DNA of 14,766 bases, from positions 1-14,766 of the forward strand of contig CAMLID010000078.1 in assembly GCA_946480055.1 (NCBI GenBank), read 5' to 3'. This document shows, one piece after another, positions 1 to 8,990 of the stretch. Under the pieces are notes generated by a model, which was not told the DNA's origin, ran no database searches, and saw only the letters and a list, made by a program, of their open reading frames with translations. Source of the DNA: an uncultured Lysobacter sp. (GTDB taxonomy: Bacteria; Pseudomonadota; Gammaproteobacteria; Xanthomonadales; Xanthomonadaceae). Position numbers and translations under genes: made by a program. Each line of letters begins with the position of its first letter. The stretch's first letter is position 1.

Positions 1-538
1 CGTCCTTGTCGATCAGGCAGGTGTGCTTGCCGATCCAGCCCAGGCCGGCGTTGCGCGCCAGCGCGCGTTCCAGCACCGGCGCCGAATCGACGAACACGCG
101 ATGCCCGAACGGGCCCACGGTCTCGCCGATGCGGTCCGCCAGGCGCTGCAGGCGCTGGCGCATCAGCTTGTGATAGTCGCGGCCCAGCGCGTAGCGGGCG
201 ACGTAGGCGCGTTCGCGGTCGGCGAGGGTAGCCCAGGCGTCGTCGTCGTCGTTGCGGCCGTAGTCCAGGCCGACCGAGATTACCCGCAGCGTTCCCGGAA
301 TCAGCTCCTGCGGCCGCGAACGCAGCTCGCGGTGGCGCGCCATCCAGTCCATCGAGCCGTACAGGCCCTGTGCCAGCCAATCGCGCAGATAGTCCTCGTC
401 CGGTCCGAGCTCGATCCCGGCGATGCCGCAGCGCTGGAAACCCAGCTCGCGCGCCAAATCGCGGATACGCAAGGCCAGCGCCGCATAGTCGGGCGCGGCG
501 GCGGGAATCGGCTCTGGGCTGGCGGGGCGCGGGCTCAC
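1..538 (-). CDS. queG: Epoxyqueuosine reductase QueG, N-terminal part (gene runs off the left edge)
   Basis: QueG is a cytosolic cobalamin- and Fe-S-dependent enzyme that reduces epoxyqueuosine to queuosine, the last step of queuosine synthesis at tRNA position 34. About 179 codons are present. Family signatures seen in the translation are RDYHKLMRQRL, then VFVDSAPVLERALARNAGLG followed by WIGKHT; the Asp of VDSAP (residue 151) corresponds to the catalytic acid of the family. The C-terminal ferredoxin-like Fe-S region lies outside the window. I chose a GTG start at 538: it leaves a normal-length stretch before the conserved ARELGFQRCGIAG segment, and the first in-frame ATG lies deep inside the conserved region. 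There is no Shine-Dalgarno sequence, but a TATACT element sits just upstream, suggesting a nearly leaderless mRNA. It diverges from nnr with 25 bp between the start codons. The identity is secure; the exact start is inferred. Confidence 0.93.
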   Translation of the reverse strand, partial: MSPRPASPEPIPAAAPDYAALALRIRDLARELGFQRCGIAGIELGPDEDYLRDWLAQGLYGSMDWMARHRELRSRPQELIPGTLRVISVGLDYGRNDDDDAWATLADRERAYVARYALGRDYHKLMRQRLQRLADRIGETVGPFGHRVFVDSAPVLERALARNAGLGWIGKHTCLIDKD

Positions 539-547
539 GATGCGGCA

Positions 548-555
548 AGTATAGA
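548..555. promoter_or_regulatory. Overlapping divergent -10 elements for queG and nnr
   Basis: The 25 bp between the queG GTG and the nnr ATG contain AAGTATAGAAT. Read on the plus strand it gives TATAGA at 550-555, ending 8 nt before the nnr ATG. Read on the minus strand it gives TATACT at 553-548, ending 9 nt before the queG GTG. Both match the sigma-70 -10 consensus at the key positions. The expected start points fall at, or within about 3 nt of, each start codon. No good -35 hexamer is visible on either side; any -35 contacts would lie inside the opposite gene's first codons. The promoter roles are inferred from sequence and spacing. Confidence 0.55.
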
Positions 556-563
556 ATCGTGCG

Positions 564-2054
564 ATGCCAGCGACCGTTTTCGCTCACGATTCCGCTCTTT
601 ACGACGCTGTCGCCCTGCGTGCGGTCGAGGCGCGCGCGGCCGCCGAGCTGGGCGACGCATTCGAGCTCATGCGCCGCGCCGGCGCGGCGGCTTGGCGCGA
701 GTTGCTGCGGCGTTGGCCCTCGGCGCAGCGGATCGTGGTGGTCTGCGGGCCGGGCAACAACGGCGGCGACGGATATGTGCTGGCCGCTCATGCGCATGCG
801 GGCGGGCGCGAAGTGCGCGTGCTGCACCTGGGCGTGCATACGCCGCGCAGCGAACTCGCACGCCGCGCCGCCGGCGACTACGCGAGTGCCGGCGGACGCA
901 GCGACATCTACGACGGCGGCGCGCTGCAGGCCGATGTCGTGGTCGATGCTCTATTCGGCATCGGTCTGTCGCGCGCACCGGATAGCGAAGTCGCGGCTCT
1001 GATCGAAGCGGTCAATGCGCAGCCAGCGCCGGTGCTGGCCTTGGACGTGCCCAGCGGCATCGACGCCGATCGCGGCGCCGCGTATTCCCCAGCCGTGGTC
1101 GCGGACTGCACCGTCGAATTCATCGCGCGCAAGATCGGTTTGACCACCGGCGCGGCGCTGGACCATATCGGTGAACGCGTCCTTGCGGATTTGCAGCTCG
1201 GGCCCGACGTATTTGATCGCGCGCCGATCGCGCGAGCCGTATGCGCCGACGATCTGCGCCGCTGGCTGTCGCCGCGCTCGCGCGACAGTCACAAGGGTCG
1301 CAACGGCCGCGTGCTCTGCATAGGCGGCGATCACGGCAGCGGCGGCGCGATCGTGCTGTGCGCGCAAGCGGCTCTGCGCAGCGGTGCCGGTCTGGTCGAA
1401 GTCGCCACGCGTGCCGAGCATGTGGCCGCGCTGCTGTCTCGTTTGCCCGAAGCGATGCCGCGCGAAGTGCGCGATGCGGCCCAGTTGCGCGACGCTTTGC
1501 AACGCGCGGACATCGCCGCTTTGGGCCCCGGCCTGGGGCAGGCCGATTGGGGCCGAGAGCTGTATGCCTGCGCGCTCGATAGCGAAATACCTTTATTATT
1601 CGACGCTGACGCGCTGAATTTGTTGGCGCAACAGCCGCGACGCTTGCGCAAAGACAGCGTGCTGACGCCGCATCCCGGCGAAGCGGCGCGTCTGCTCGGT
1701 GTCGACACCGAGCAGGTGCAAGCCGATCGTTTCGCTGCGGCTGGCGCGTTGCGTGATCGCTATGGTTGCGCAATCGTGTTGAAGGGCGCGGGCACCATCG
1801 TGATCGCGCCCGATCTCGAGCCTTGCGTGATCGCCGCTGGCAATCCCGGCATGGCCGTAGGCGGCATGGGCGACGTGCTCAGCGGTACCATCGCCGCCTT
1901 GCGTGCGCAGCGATTGAGTACGTTCGATGCCGTAGTCTGCGGCGCCCTGCTGCATTCCGCCGCCGGCGACGCCGCGGCGCGCGACGGCGGCGAGCGCGGC
2001 TTGTTGCCCACCGATTTGATGCCGTGGCTGCGGCGTCTGGCCAATCCGGAGTAG
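564..2054 (+). CDS. nnr: Bifunctional NAD(P)H-hydrate epimerase / ADP-dependent NAD(P)H-hydrate dehydratase
   Basis: This enzyme repairs NADH and NADPH damaged by hydration: the N-terminal YjeF_N (NnrE) domain interconverts the R and S hydrates, and the C-terminal NnrD domain dehydrates the S form using ADP. The 496-residue length fits the fused bacterial form. The epimerase half (about 1-215) shows GPGNNGGDGY (62-71), DALFGIG (128-134) and DVPSGID (161-167). The dehydratase half (about 225-496) shows SHKGRNGRVLCIGG, ALGPGLG, DADALNLL, HPGEAARLLG (from 370) and GGMGDVLSG (433-441), whose Asp437 is the expected catalytic base. The ATG at 564 has no Shine-Dalgarno sequence and follows a -10-like element at leaderless distance. 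tsaE begins 8 nt after the stop, a common bacterial pairing. Third positions are somewhat more A/T-rich than in amiC or mutL, with a rare-codon cluster near 1587-1598. Confidence 0.96.
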   Translation: MPATVFAHDSALYDAVALRAVEARAAAELGDAFELMRRAGAAAWRELLRRWPSAQRIVVVCGPGNNGGDGYVLAAHAHAGGREVRVLHLGVHTPRSELARRAAGDYASAGGRSDIYDGGALQADVVVDALFGIGLSRAPDSEVAALIEAVNAQPAPVLALDVPSGIDADRGAAYSPAVVADCTVEFIARKIGLTTGAALDHIGERVLADLQLGPDVFDRAPIARAVCADDLRRWLSPRSRDSHKGRNGRVLCIGGDHGSGGAIVLCAQAALRSGAGLVEVATRAEHVAALLSRLPEAMPREVRDAAQLRDALQRADIAALGPGLGQADWGRELYACALDSEIPLLFDADALNLLAQQPRRLRKDSVLTPHPGEAARLLGVDTEQVQADRFAAAGALRDRYGCAIVLKGAGTIVIAPDLEPCVIAAGNPGMAVGGMGDVLSGTIAALRAQRLSTFDAVVCGALLHSAAGDAAARDGGERGLLPTDLMPWLRRLANPE

Positions 2055-2062
2055 CGTCGCCG

Positions 2063-2584
2063 ATGTCGTCGAATACGCCTGCAGCCGCCACCGCGTACGA
2101 ACACGATGCGTTCGCGCTGACCTTGTCCGATGCCGATGCCACCGATGCTTTGGGCGCCGCACTCGCGCGCACGCGGCCGGCGCGCGCCGTCGTGCATCTC
2201 AGCGGCGATCTCGGCGCCGGAAAATCCACGCTCGCGCGCGCCTTGTTGCGCGCGCTGGGCGTGCAGGGCGCGATCCGCAGTCCGACCTACACCTTGGTCG
2301 AGCGTTATCCGCTCGCGGCGGGCGGCGAAGCCTGGCATCTGGACCTGTATCGCATCGGCGATGCCGGCGAACTGGAATTCCTAGGCCTGGACGGCGACGA
2401 AGCGGTGCTGTGGCTGATCGAATGGCCCGACCGCGGCCGCGGCGCGCTGCCGCCGGCCGACTTGAGGGTGGAGCTGGCGGTGGCCGGAGCGGGGCGTTCG
2501 GCCCGGCTGGTGCCCGGCTCGGCGGCAGGGCGGGACTGGGTCCGGGGCGCGGTCGCCGCCCCGGAGCTTGCGGCCGACTCCTGA
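2063..2584 (+). CDS. tsaE: tRNA threonylcarbamoyladenosine biosynthesis ATPase TsaE
   Basis: TsaE is the small cytosolic P-loop ATPase that works with TsaB, TsaC and TsaD to place threonylcarbamoyl on adenosine 37 of ANN-decoding tRNAs. The 173-residue protein has the Walker A loop GDLGAGKST (48-56), the family motif SPTYTLVE (from 73), HLDLYR (92-97) carrying the Walker B-like aspartate, and LIEWPDR (from 118). It has a short extra C-terminal tail compared with the roughly 150-residue E. coli protein. I chose the ATG at 2063: it leaves about 20 residues before the first conserved helix, and a GGAG at 2048-2051 overlaps the nnr stop at a workable spacing. An in-frame open stretch extends back into nnr, but it overlaps the real coding frame there and is ignored. 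Cotranscription with nnr is likely (8 nt gap). Confidence 0.95.
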   Translation: MSSNTPAAATAYEHDAFALTLSDADATDALGAALARTRPARAVVHLSGDLGAGKSTLARALLRALGVQGAIRSPTYTLVERYPLAAGGEAWHLDLYRIGDAGELEFLGLDGDEAVLWLIEWPDRGRGALPPADLRVELAVAGAGRSARLVPGSAAGRDWVRGAVAAPELAADS

Positions 2585-2671
2585 ACGTTTCCACAGGAAG
2601 TGGCGGCAGGTCCCGGATTCGTAAGGGAAAAATGCTTGCTTTTATCGCGCCCCGGTGCTTGACTACCACCC

Positions 2672-4297
2672 ATGCGCGTAAAAGGGGCCACCGTCCAGAA
2701 ATTCCTGCTCGGCACGGCGCTGCTTGCGGCGCTGGCCTGGAATCTTGCGCACGCCAGTGAAATCAAGGGCTTGGAACTCGGCACCGGTGCCACCGGCACC
2801 CGCGCCGAGATCGCCCTGGACCGCGGCACCGAATTCAAGCTGATCTCGCTCAAGGGCCCGGACCGCCTCGCGGTCGACCTGCCGGCCTCGTCGCTGGCCA
2901 AGGGCCTGCGCCTGCCGGCCGGCACCGGCATCGTCAAATCGGTACGCACCGGCCAGCCTGCGCCGGGCACCGTGCGTATCGTGTTCGACCTCGCTCAGCC
3001 GGTCGCGGCGCTCAAGCCGCGCATTGAGCTGGGCGCCAACGGCGCGCGCCTGGTGCTGGAATGGCCGGGCGACGGCGCCGAGCCGCAGTCCGTCGCCGCC
3101 GCGCCGACCGCGCCGGTTTCCGCGCCGCCGGCTACTGCGCCTTCGATTCCCGCACAGCGCGCGCCTGCGCAGCCGACAGCCACGCCGCCGACCGCTACCG
3201 TGTCCGAAACCAGTGGCGTCGACCAGGCCGCCGCGTCCGCGGCCGCGACCACGCGCCTGATTTCCGAACTCGCTGCACGCAACGCGGCCAGCACCTCGGT
3301 GCCAGCCGCCGCGCCGCCGACGGCTGCGCCCGTCGTTGCCGCGCCGCCGCCGCAGGTGCCGACCACCATCGCCACCGGCGTGCCTACCCGTGTTGCCACT
3401 GGGGTGCCCACCCGCGTCGCCACCGGCTTGCCGGCGCCGATGCCCGGCGCCGTCGCGAACAATCCGCCGCCGCCGGCCGCCGAAGCCGTCACGCCCGGCG
3501 CGGTCAAGACCATGAAGGACGTGATGCGCGGTCGCGGCATGCGCCCGCTCATCATCGCCATCGATCCCGGCCATGGCGGCCAGGATCCCGGCGCGGTCGG
3601 TCAGGCCGGCAAGCGCGAAAAGGACGTGACCCTGGCGATCGCGCGCGAACTGGCGCGCCAGATCAACGCCACGCCCGGGCTCAAGGCCTACCTGACCCGC
3701 GACAGCGACGTCTTCATCCCGCTGCCGCGTCGCGCCCAGCTCGCGCGCCAGGCCAAGGCCGACATGTTCGTCTCGATCCACGCCGACGCCGCCGAAAATC
3801 GCGCCGCCAAGGGTTCCTCGGTCTACGTGCTGTCGCTGAAGGGCGCGTCCTCGCAGCGCGCGCGCTGGCTCGCGGACAAGGAAAACTCGGCCGACCTGGT
3901 CGGCGGCGTGCGCCTGCAGGAAGCCGACAACACCCTGACCTCGGTGCTGCTGGACCTGACCCAGAGCGGCCACATGAAGGCCTCCGAAGACGCGGCCGCG
4001 CACGTGCTGGACGGCCTCAAGCGCGTCGGCAACAACCACAAGCCGCATATCGAGCGCGCCAACTTCGCCGTGCTGCGGACTTCGGACATGCCGGCGATGC
4101 TGGTCGAGACCGCCTTCATCTCCAATCCGGACGAAGAACGCCGCCTGACCGATCCCGCGCACCAGCGCGCGCTCGCCCGCGCGGTGCTCGACGGCGTCAA
4201 CACCTACTTCACCCGCCAACCGCCGCCGGGCACGATGTACGCCGCGCGCGCCGAGGCCGAGCCGGTGGCGATGGGCGCGGGCGGCGGCAGCCCCTGA
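2672..4297 (+). CDS. amiC: N-acetylmuramoyl-L-alanine amidase with AMIN domain (AmiC type)
   Basis: This is a periplasmic zinc amidase that cuts the bond between N-acetylmuramic acid and the stem peptide, splitting septal peptidoglycan during division. The 541 residues comprise a signal peptide (1 to about 28, ending AHA-S or nearby), an AMIN septal-targeting domain (about 30-130), a long Ala/Pro/Thr linker (about 130-285) and an Amidase_3 domain (about 290-515). Expected zinc ligands are His301 in DPGHGG (298-303), Glu316 in KREKDV and His370 in SIHAD (368-372); Glu479 in VETAF is the expected catalytic Glu. The segment containing KENSADLVGGV and DNTLTSVLLDL matches the regulatory helix insert of AmiB/AmiC enzymes activated by LytM factors such as EnvC or NlpD. 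There is no LysM domain. The ATG at 2672 lacks a clear Shine-Dalgarno sequence; the 87 nt upstream hold a TTGCTT (2636-2641) but no convincing -10. Confidence 0.94.
   Translation: MRVKGATVQKFLLGTALLAALAWNLAHASEIKGLELGTGATGTRAEIALDRGTEFKLISLKGPDRLAVDLPASSLAKGLRLPAGTGIVKSVRTGQPAPGTVRIVFDLAQPVAALKPRIELGANGARLVLEWPGDGAEPQSVAAAPTAPVSAPPATAPSIPAQRAPAQPTATPPTATVSETSGVDQAAASAAATTRLISELAARNAASTSVPAAAPPTAAPVVAAPPPQVPTTIATGVPTRVATGVPTRVATGLPAPMPGAVANNPPPPAAEAVTPGAVKTMKDVMRGRGMRPLIIAIDPGHGGQDPGAVGQAGKREKDVTLAIARELARQINATPGLKAYLTRDSDVFIPLPRRAQLARQAKADMFVSIHADAAENRAAKGSSVYVLSLKGASSQRARWLADKENSADLVGGVRLQEADNTLTSVLLDLTQSGHMKASEDAAAHVLDGLKRVGNNHKPHIERANFAVLRTSDMPAMLVETAFISNPDEERRLTDPAHQRALARAVLDGVNTYFTRQPPPGTMYAARAEAEPVAMGAGGGSP
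3374..3433 (+). repeat. 24-nt tandem repeat in the AmiC linker
   Basis: Two full 24-nt units (3374-3397 and 3398-3421) and a half unit (3422-3433) encode TGVPTRVA, TGVPTRVA and TGLP in the same frame. The copies differ mainly at third codon positions, so the repeat is older than a fresh slippage event or is kept at the protein level. It lies in the Ala/Pro/Thr-rich linker between the AMIN and amidase domains and probably only sets spacing. Confidence 0.8.
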
Positions 4298-4311
4298 TCG
4301 GGCCGTGCGGG

Positions 4312-4335
4312 CGATACCGGCCGCGACCGGTGTCG
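4312..4335 (+). terminator. Possible weak hairpin after amiC
   Basis: A 9-bp stem (4312-4320 pairing with 4327-4335, including one G-U pair) with a six-base loop begins 15 nt after the amiC stop. No T-run follows, so it is at best a weak or factor-dependent terminator, or an mRNA 3'-end stabiliser. It lies upstream of the candidate mutL promoter. Confidence 0.3.
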
Positions 4336-4407
4336 GCCTAGCGATCGCGAGTGTGGTCCTGCGTCGCGAAAGCGCAAAACGGATCGCGGAAGCCGCGGCC
4401 TAACCGC

Positions 4408-4413
4408 TATCAT
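4408..4413 (+). promoter_or_regulatory. Candidate -10 element for mutL
   Basis: TATCAT lies 42 nt before the mutL GTG start, in the 158-nt amiC-mutL gap. It matches the sigma-70 -10 at five of six positions. No recognisable -35 sits at 16-18 nt, so the call is tentative. It would give the mutL group a start of its own, independent of amiC. Confidence 0.4.
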
Positions 4414-4455
4414 CGGCTTCGATCCTTTCCTGGCGCCGCTGCGGCGTCCGCATTC

Positions 4456-6288
<1,833 letters not shown>

Positions 6289-6290
6289 GA

Positions 6291-7304
6291 ATGCGACTGC
6301 CGACTATGCCGCGACTGCTGCCGCTCCTGATTGTGCTGTCCCCGATCGTGCTTTGCCTCGCCCTGACCGCGTGCGGCGGTGGCGAGCGTTCCGAAAGCGA
6401 CCTCGACGCCGCCAGCGCAGACACGCCCGCGAGCGCGCAAGCCGACGCGCCGCCGAGCAAGCCCACCAGCGCGGCCTTCGTCGGCGAGCAACAGGTCTGG
6501 CGCGACGAGCGCAAGGCCAATCTGACCAAGCCCGACGGTTGGACCAGCCTGATCGGCCTGCACTGGCTGGATCCGGGGCCGCATTATTTCGGCAGCGAGG
6601 CCGACAACGGCATCCGCGTGGCCATGGGCCCCGGCCACTTCGGCATGATCGATCTGAAGAAAAACGGCACGGTGCGCTTCGTGCCCGAGCGCGGCACCAC
6701 GTTCACGCTCGACGAGCAGCCGCTCAAGGGCGCGACCGCGCTGCGCATCGATACCGATCCCGCCGGCCCGAGCAAGCTCGGTTTCGACGAGGGCAAGGGC
6801 ATCCTGACCGTGATCAAGCGCGGCGACCGTTACGCCTTGCGGGTCAAGCACGCAGACGCGCCCACCCGTAGCGGCTTCAAGGACATTCCGTACTGGCAGG
6901 CCGACGCCGGCTGGGTGGTCGACAGCAAGTTCGTCGCGCATCCGCCGGGCAAGACCCTGGCCATCGCCAATATCGTCGGCACCACCGAGCAGGTGCCCAA
7001 TCCCGGTTACGTGGAATTCGAACGCGACGGCAAGAGCTACCGCATCGAAGCCCTCGACGAAGGCGGCGACGAACTGTTCCTGGTCTTCGCCGACCGCACC
7101 AACGGCCACGGCAGCTACGGCGCCGGACGTTTCCTCGATGCGCCCAAGCCGGGCATCGGCGGCCGCGTGACGCTCGACTTCAACAAGGCCTACAACCCGC
7201 CGTGCGCGTTCACCGCGTTCGCGACTTGCCCGCTGCCGCCGCAGGAAAACCGCCTCGACCTGGCCATCACCGCCGGCGAGAAGGCGTACGCCGGCGCGCA
7301 TTGA
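6291..7304 (+). CDS. DUF1684 family lipoprotein
   Basis: The 337-residue protein has a hydrophobic signal sequence ending in the lipobox LTAC (25-28). Cys28 should be lipidated, anchoring the protein in the periplasm. Residues 29-60 are a Ser/Ala/Asp/Pro-rich spacer. The rest matches DUF1684: W.SLIGLHWLDPG near the start, ELFLVFADRTNGHGSYGAGRFLD (261-283, in two parts ELFLVFADRT and GHGSYGAGRFLD), and FNKAYNPPCAFTAFATCPLP with two cysteines (305, 313), then ENRLDLAITAGEK. No catalytic chemistry is established for the family as far as I know. The ATG at 6291 follows mutL by 2 nt, and GAGGA at 6278-6282, inside the end of mutL, is a good ribosome-binding site; this favours it over the in-frame Met at residue 6. 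It is probably translated from the mutL mRNA. The family call is firm; the function is unknown. Confidence 0.88.
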   Translation: MRLPTMPRLLPLLIVLSPIVLCLALTACGGGERSESDLDAASADTPASAQADAPPSKPTSAAFVGEQQVWRDERKANLTKPDGWTSLIGLHWLDPGPHYFGSEADNGIRVAMGPGHFGMIDLKKNGTVRFVPERGTTFTLDEQPLKGATALRIDTDPAGPSKLGFDEGKGILTVIKRGDRYALRVKHADAPTRSGFKDIPYWQADAGWVVDSKFVAHPPGKTLAIANIVGTTEQVPNPGYVEFERDGKSYRIEALDEGGDELFLVFADRTNGHGSYGAGRFLDAPKPGIGGRVTLDFNKAYNPPCAFTAFATCPLPPQENRLDLAITAGEKAYAGAH

Positions 7305-7326
7305 CCCATTCCAAGGACGACACCTC

Positions 7327-8364
7327 ATGCTCCGATCGAACCATCTCAAGCGTCTGCTGCCCTGCGCCCTGATCCTCGCCGCGCTGAGCTCGGCGATCGC
7401 CTCCGCGCAGGACGCAGCGCCGAGCAAGAGCGCGGCGCCCGCGACGGCCAAGGCACCGCCGGTGCCGTTGCTGTGGAAGGTGTCCGACGCCGACAACGCG
7501 GTGTATCTGCTGGGCTCGTTCCATCTGCTCAAAAGCGAGGACTATCCGCTATCGCCGGACGTCGACGCCGCGTTCGCGGCCGCCGACAAGCTGGTGTTCG
7601 AAGTGCCGCCGGAGCAGATCAACGATCCCGGCGCAGCGGCCAAATTCATGGCCGCGGTCGGTTACTCCGACGGTCGCAAACTCAGCCAGGTGCTGCCTGC
7701 CGACTTGCGCGAAAAGCTCGCCCGCCTGATGGGCAAGCAGGGCGTTCCGGTCGCGACCCTCGACGGCTACGAGCCCTGGTTCGTGAACTTGTCGCTGATG
7801 TTGGGCGTGTCGCAGGCGATGGGCTTCAGCCCGCAGCTGGGCCTGGACCGGCACCTGATGGAGCGCGCGGCCGCGGCCAAGAGGCCCACCGGCGGCCTGG
7901 AATCGATGGACGAGCAGATCGCGGTGCTGGACTCCTCGCCGATGCCGGAACAGATCGAAGGCCTGCGCGAGTTCGTCGAAAAGCCCACCGAAATGCCGGG
8001 CATGCTCGCCGACATGCACAACGCCTGGCGCGCGGCCGACCTCGGCAAGCTCGACGAGCTCACCCGCGTCGAGATGAAGCAGAAGGCGCCGGAGACGTAT
8101 CGCCTGGTCAACGTCGAGCGCAACAACGCCTGGGTGCCGCAGATCCAGAAGATGCTGGACGGATCGAAGAAGGACGACACCCTGATCGTGGTCGGCGCGC
8201 TGCACCTGCTGGGCCAGGATGGCGTGGTCGAGAAGCTGCGCGCCAAGGGCTACAAGATCGAACGCGTGTGCTCGGCCTGTGCGGTCGGAACCGCCGATCT
8301 GGCGCCGGTCGCGCCGGCAACCGGCGCCCCGACTCCGGCCAAGGGTCAGCCCGGCAAGCGTTGA
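7327..8364 (+). CDS. TraB/GumN family secreted protein
   Basis: The 345-residue protein has a cleavable signal peptide (ASA-Q at 27/28) and an Ala/Pro/Lys-rich spacer. The TraB/GumN (TIKI-like) domain begins at LLWKVSDADNAVYLLGSFHL. The two hallmark GxxH motifs are present: GSFH (63-66), and GALH (290-293) continuing LLGQDGVV. In the animal TIKI relatives these histidines bind metal for proteolysis; whether bacterial members are proteases is unsettled. Near the C-terminus is a CSAC pair (315-318), a feature often seen in bacterial members, followed by an Ala/Pro/Gly tail. AAGGAC at 7311-7316 supports the ATG at 7327. The gene follows DUF1684 by 22 nt, so an envelope-facing pair sits behind mutL. 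It resembles GumN of Xanthomonas, but no gum exopolysaccharide genes are nearby, so I do not assign that symbol. Confidence 0.88.
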   Translation: MLRSNHLKRLLPCALILAALSSAIASAQDAAPSKSAAPATAKAPPVPLLWKVSDADNAVYLLGSFHLLKSEDYPLSPDVDAAFAAADKLVFEVPPEQINDPGAAAKFMAAVGYSDGRKLSQVLPADLREKLARLMGKQGVPVATLDGYEPWFVNLSLMLGVSQAMGFSPQLGLDRHLMERAAAAKRPTGGLESMDEQIAVLDSSPMPEQIEGLREFVEKPTEMPGMLADMHNAWRAADLGKLDELTRVEMKQKAPETYRLVNVERNNAWVPQIQKMLDGSKKDDTLIVVGALHLLGQDGVVEKLRAKGYKIERVCSACAVGTADLAPVAPATGAPTPAKGQPGKR

Positions 8365-8380
8365 GCCCGATACGGCGTGG

Positions 8381-8483
8381 GGTGCGGTGAGCGCAAGCGA
8401 GCCGCACCGGGCCGCGCAGGGCCAGAGATTCGCTGGATTTGGCGGAGCAGGCGCGCGATGCGGCTCGCTTGCACTCACCGCCG
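8381..8483. repeat. REPIN-like inverted pair of palindromic repeats
   Basis: Two 23-nt arms (8384-8406 and 8459-8481) are inverted copies with one mismatch, separated by 52 nt. Each arm is itself an imperfect palindrome: GGTGCGG pairs with CCGCACC in the left arm (8381-8387 with 8402-8408), and GCGG with CCGC in the right. This layout, two REP-type hairpins in opposite orientation about 100 bp long, is that of REPIN elements mobilised by RAYT transposases. It fills the convergent gap between the TraB/GumN gene and rnfB and could also fold into one long hairpin limiting read-through. There is no T-run. Copy number elsewhere in the genome cannot be seen here. Confidence 0.6.
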
Positions 8484-8509
8484 CCTACGAAGCTTGTCGT
8501 GGGTGCAAC

Positions 8510-8956
8510 TTAGGCAGCCGGCCGCGCCGGTTCCAGCACGATGCAGTCCACCGGGCAGGCCGGCACGCACAGCTCGCAGCCGGTGCACAGCGGTTCGATC
8601 ACGGTGTGCATGTGCTTGGCCGCGCCGATGATGGCGTCGACCGGGCAGGCCTGGATGCACTTGGTGCAGCCGATGCAATCGGCTTCGACGATCACCGCCA
8701 CCGGCGCCGGTTTGTGGCTGCCGCGCGCGCGGTCGTAAGGGCGCGCGGGTACGCCCAGCAAATGCGCCAATGCGCGCGCGCCGGCGTCGCCGCCGGGCGG
8801 GCAATGGTCGATGCCGGCTTCGCCCCGGGCCATCGCCTCGGCATAAGGACGGCAACCGGCGTAGCCGCATTGGCCGCACTGGGTTTGCGGCAGCAGACGA
8901 TCGAGCCGCTCGACCAGGTCGGCGGCTTCGTTCGGAACGGTAGGTGGCAGGGACAT
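8510..8956 (-). CDS. rnfB: RnfB-like ferredoxin-type electron transfer protein lacking the membrane anchor
   Basis: The 148-residue protein has the Fe-S domain of RnfB, C27-x2-C30-x4-C35-x16-C52, ending in HCPPGG. Two classical 4Fe-4S ferredoxin motifs follow, [12 protein letters not shown] (94-105) and [12 protein letters not shown] (124-135). Together these should carry three clusters. RnfB normally starts with a hydrophobic membrane segment; here the N-terminus ([20 protein letters not shown]) is hydrophilic, so the protein should be soluble or peripheral. No rnfA, C, D, G or E is in the window. The ATG at 8956 is 34 nt after the metG stop, so the gene probably rides on the metG transcript. 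The same pairing is, to my recollection, found in other Xanthomonadaceae. Its electron partners are unknown, and a role in a full Rnf complex should not be assumed. Confidence 0.88.
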   Translation of the reverse strand: MSLPPTVPNEAADLVERLDRLLPQTQCGQCGYAGCRPYAEAMARGEAGIDHCPPGGDAGARALAHLLGVPARPYDRARGSHKPAPVAVIVEADCIGCTKCIQACPVDAIIGAAKHMHTVIEPLCTGCELCVPACPVDCIVLEPARPAA

Positions 8957-8990
8957 GGCTGCGGCCGGAGCGGGCCGTGGCTGGGCCGGC

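Noticed and set aside
23..985. 320-codon plus-strand open frame crossing queG and nnr
   Set aside because: It overlaps two identified genes in the wrong frames and becomes an Arg/Ala-rich string typical of a GC-driven shadow.
2636..2664. Possible sigma-70 promoter in front of amiC (TTGCTT ... TTGACT)
   Set aside because: With a 17-nt spacer the -10 would match at only three of six positions. The alternatives are no better, so I do not list it as a promoter.
3374..3433. CRISPR-like direct repeats
   Set aside because: The units abut with no spacers, stay in frame and lie inside the amiC coding region, so they are a protein-level tandem repeat.
4351..4455. Upstream extension of mutL beginning at the ATG at 4351
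   Set aside because: The extra residues resemble no MutL and include the likely promoter. The conserved N-terminus begins at the GTG at 4456.
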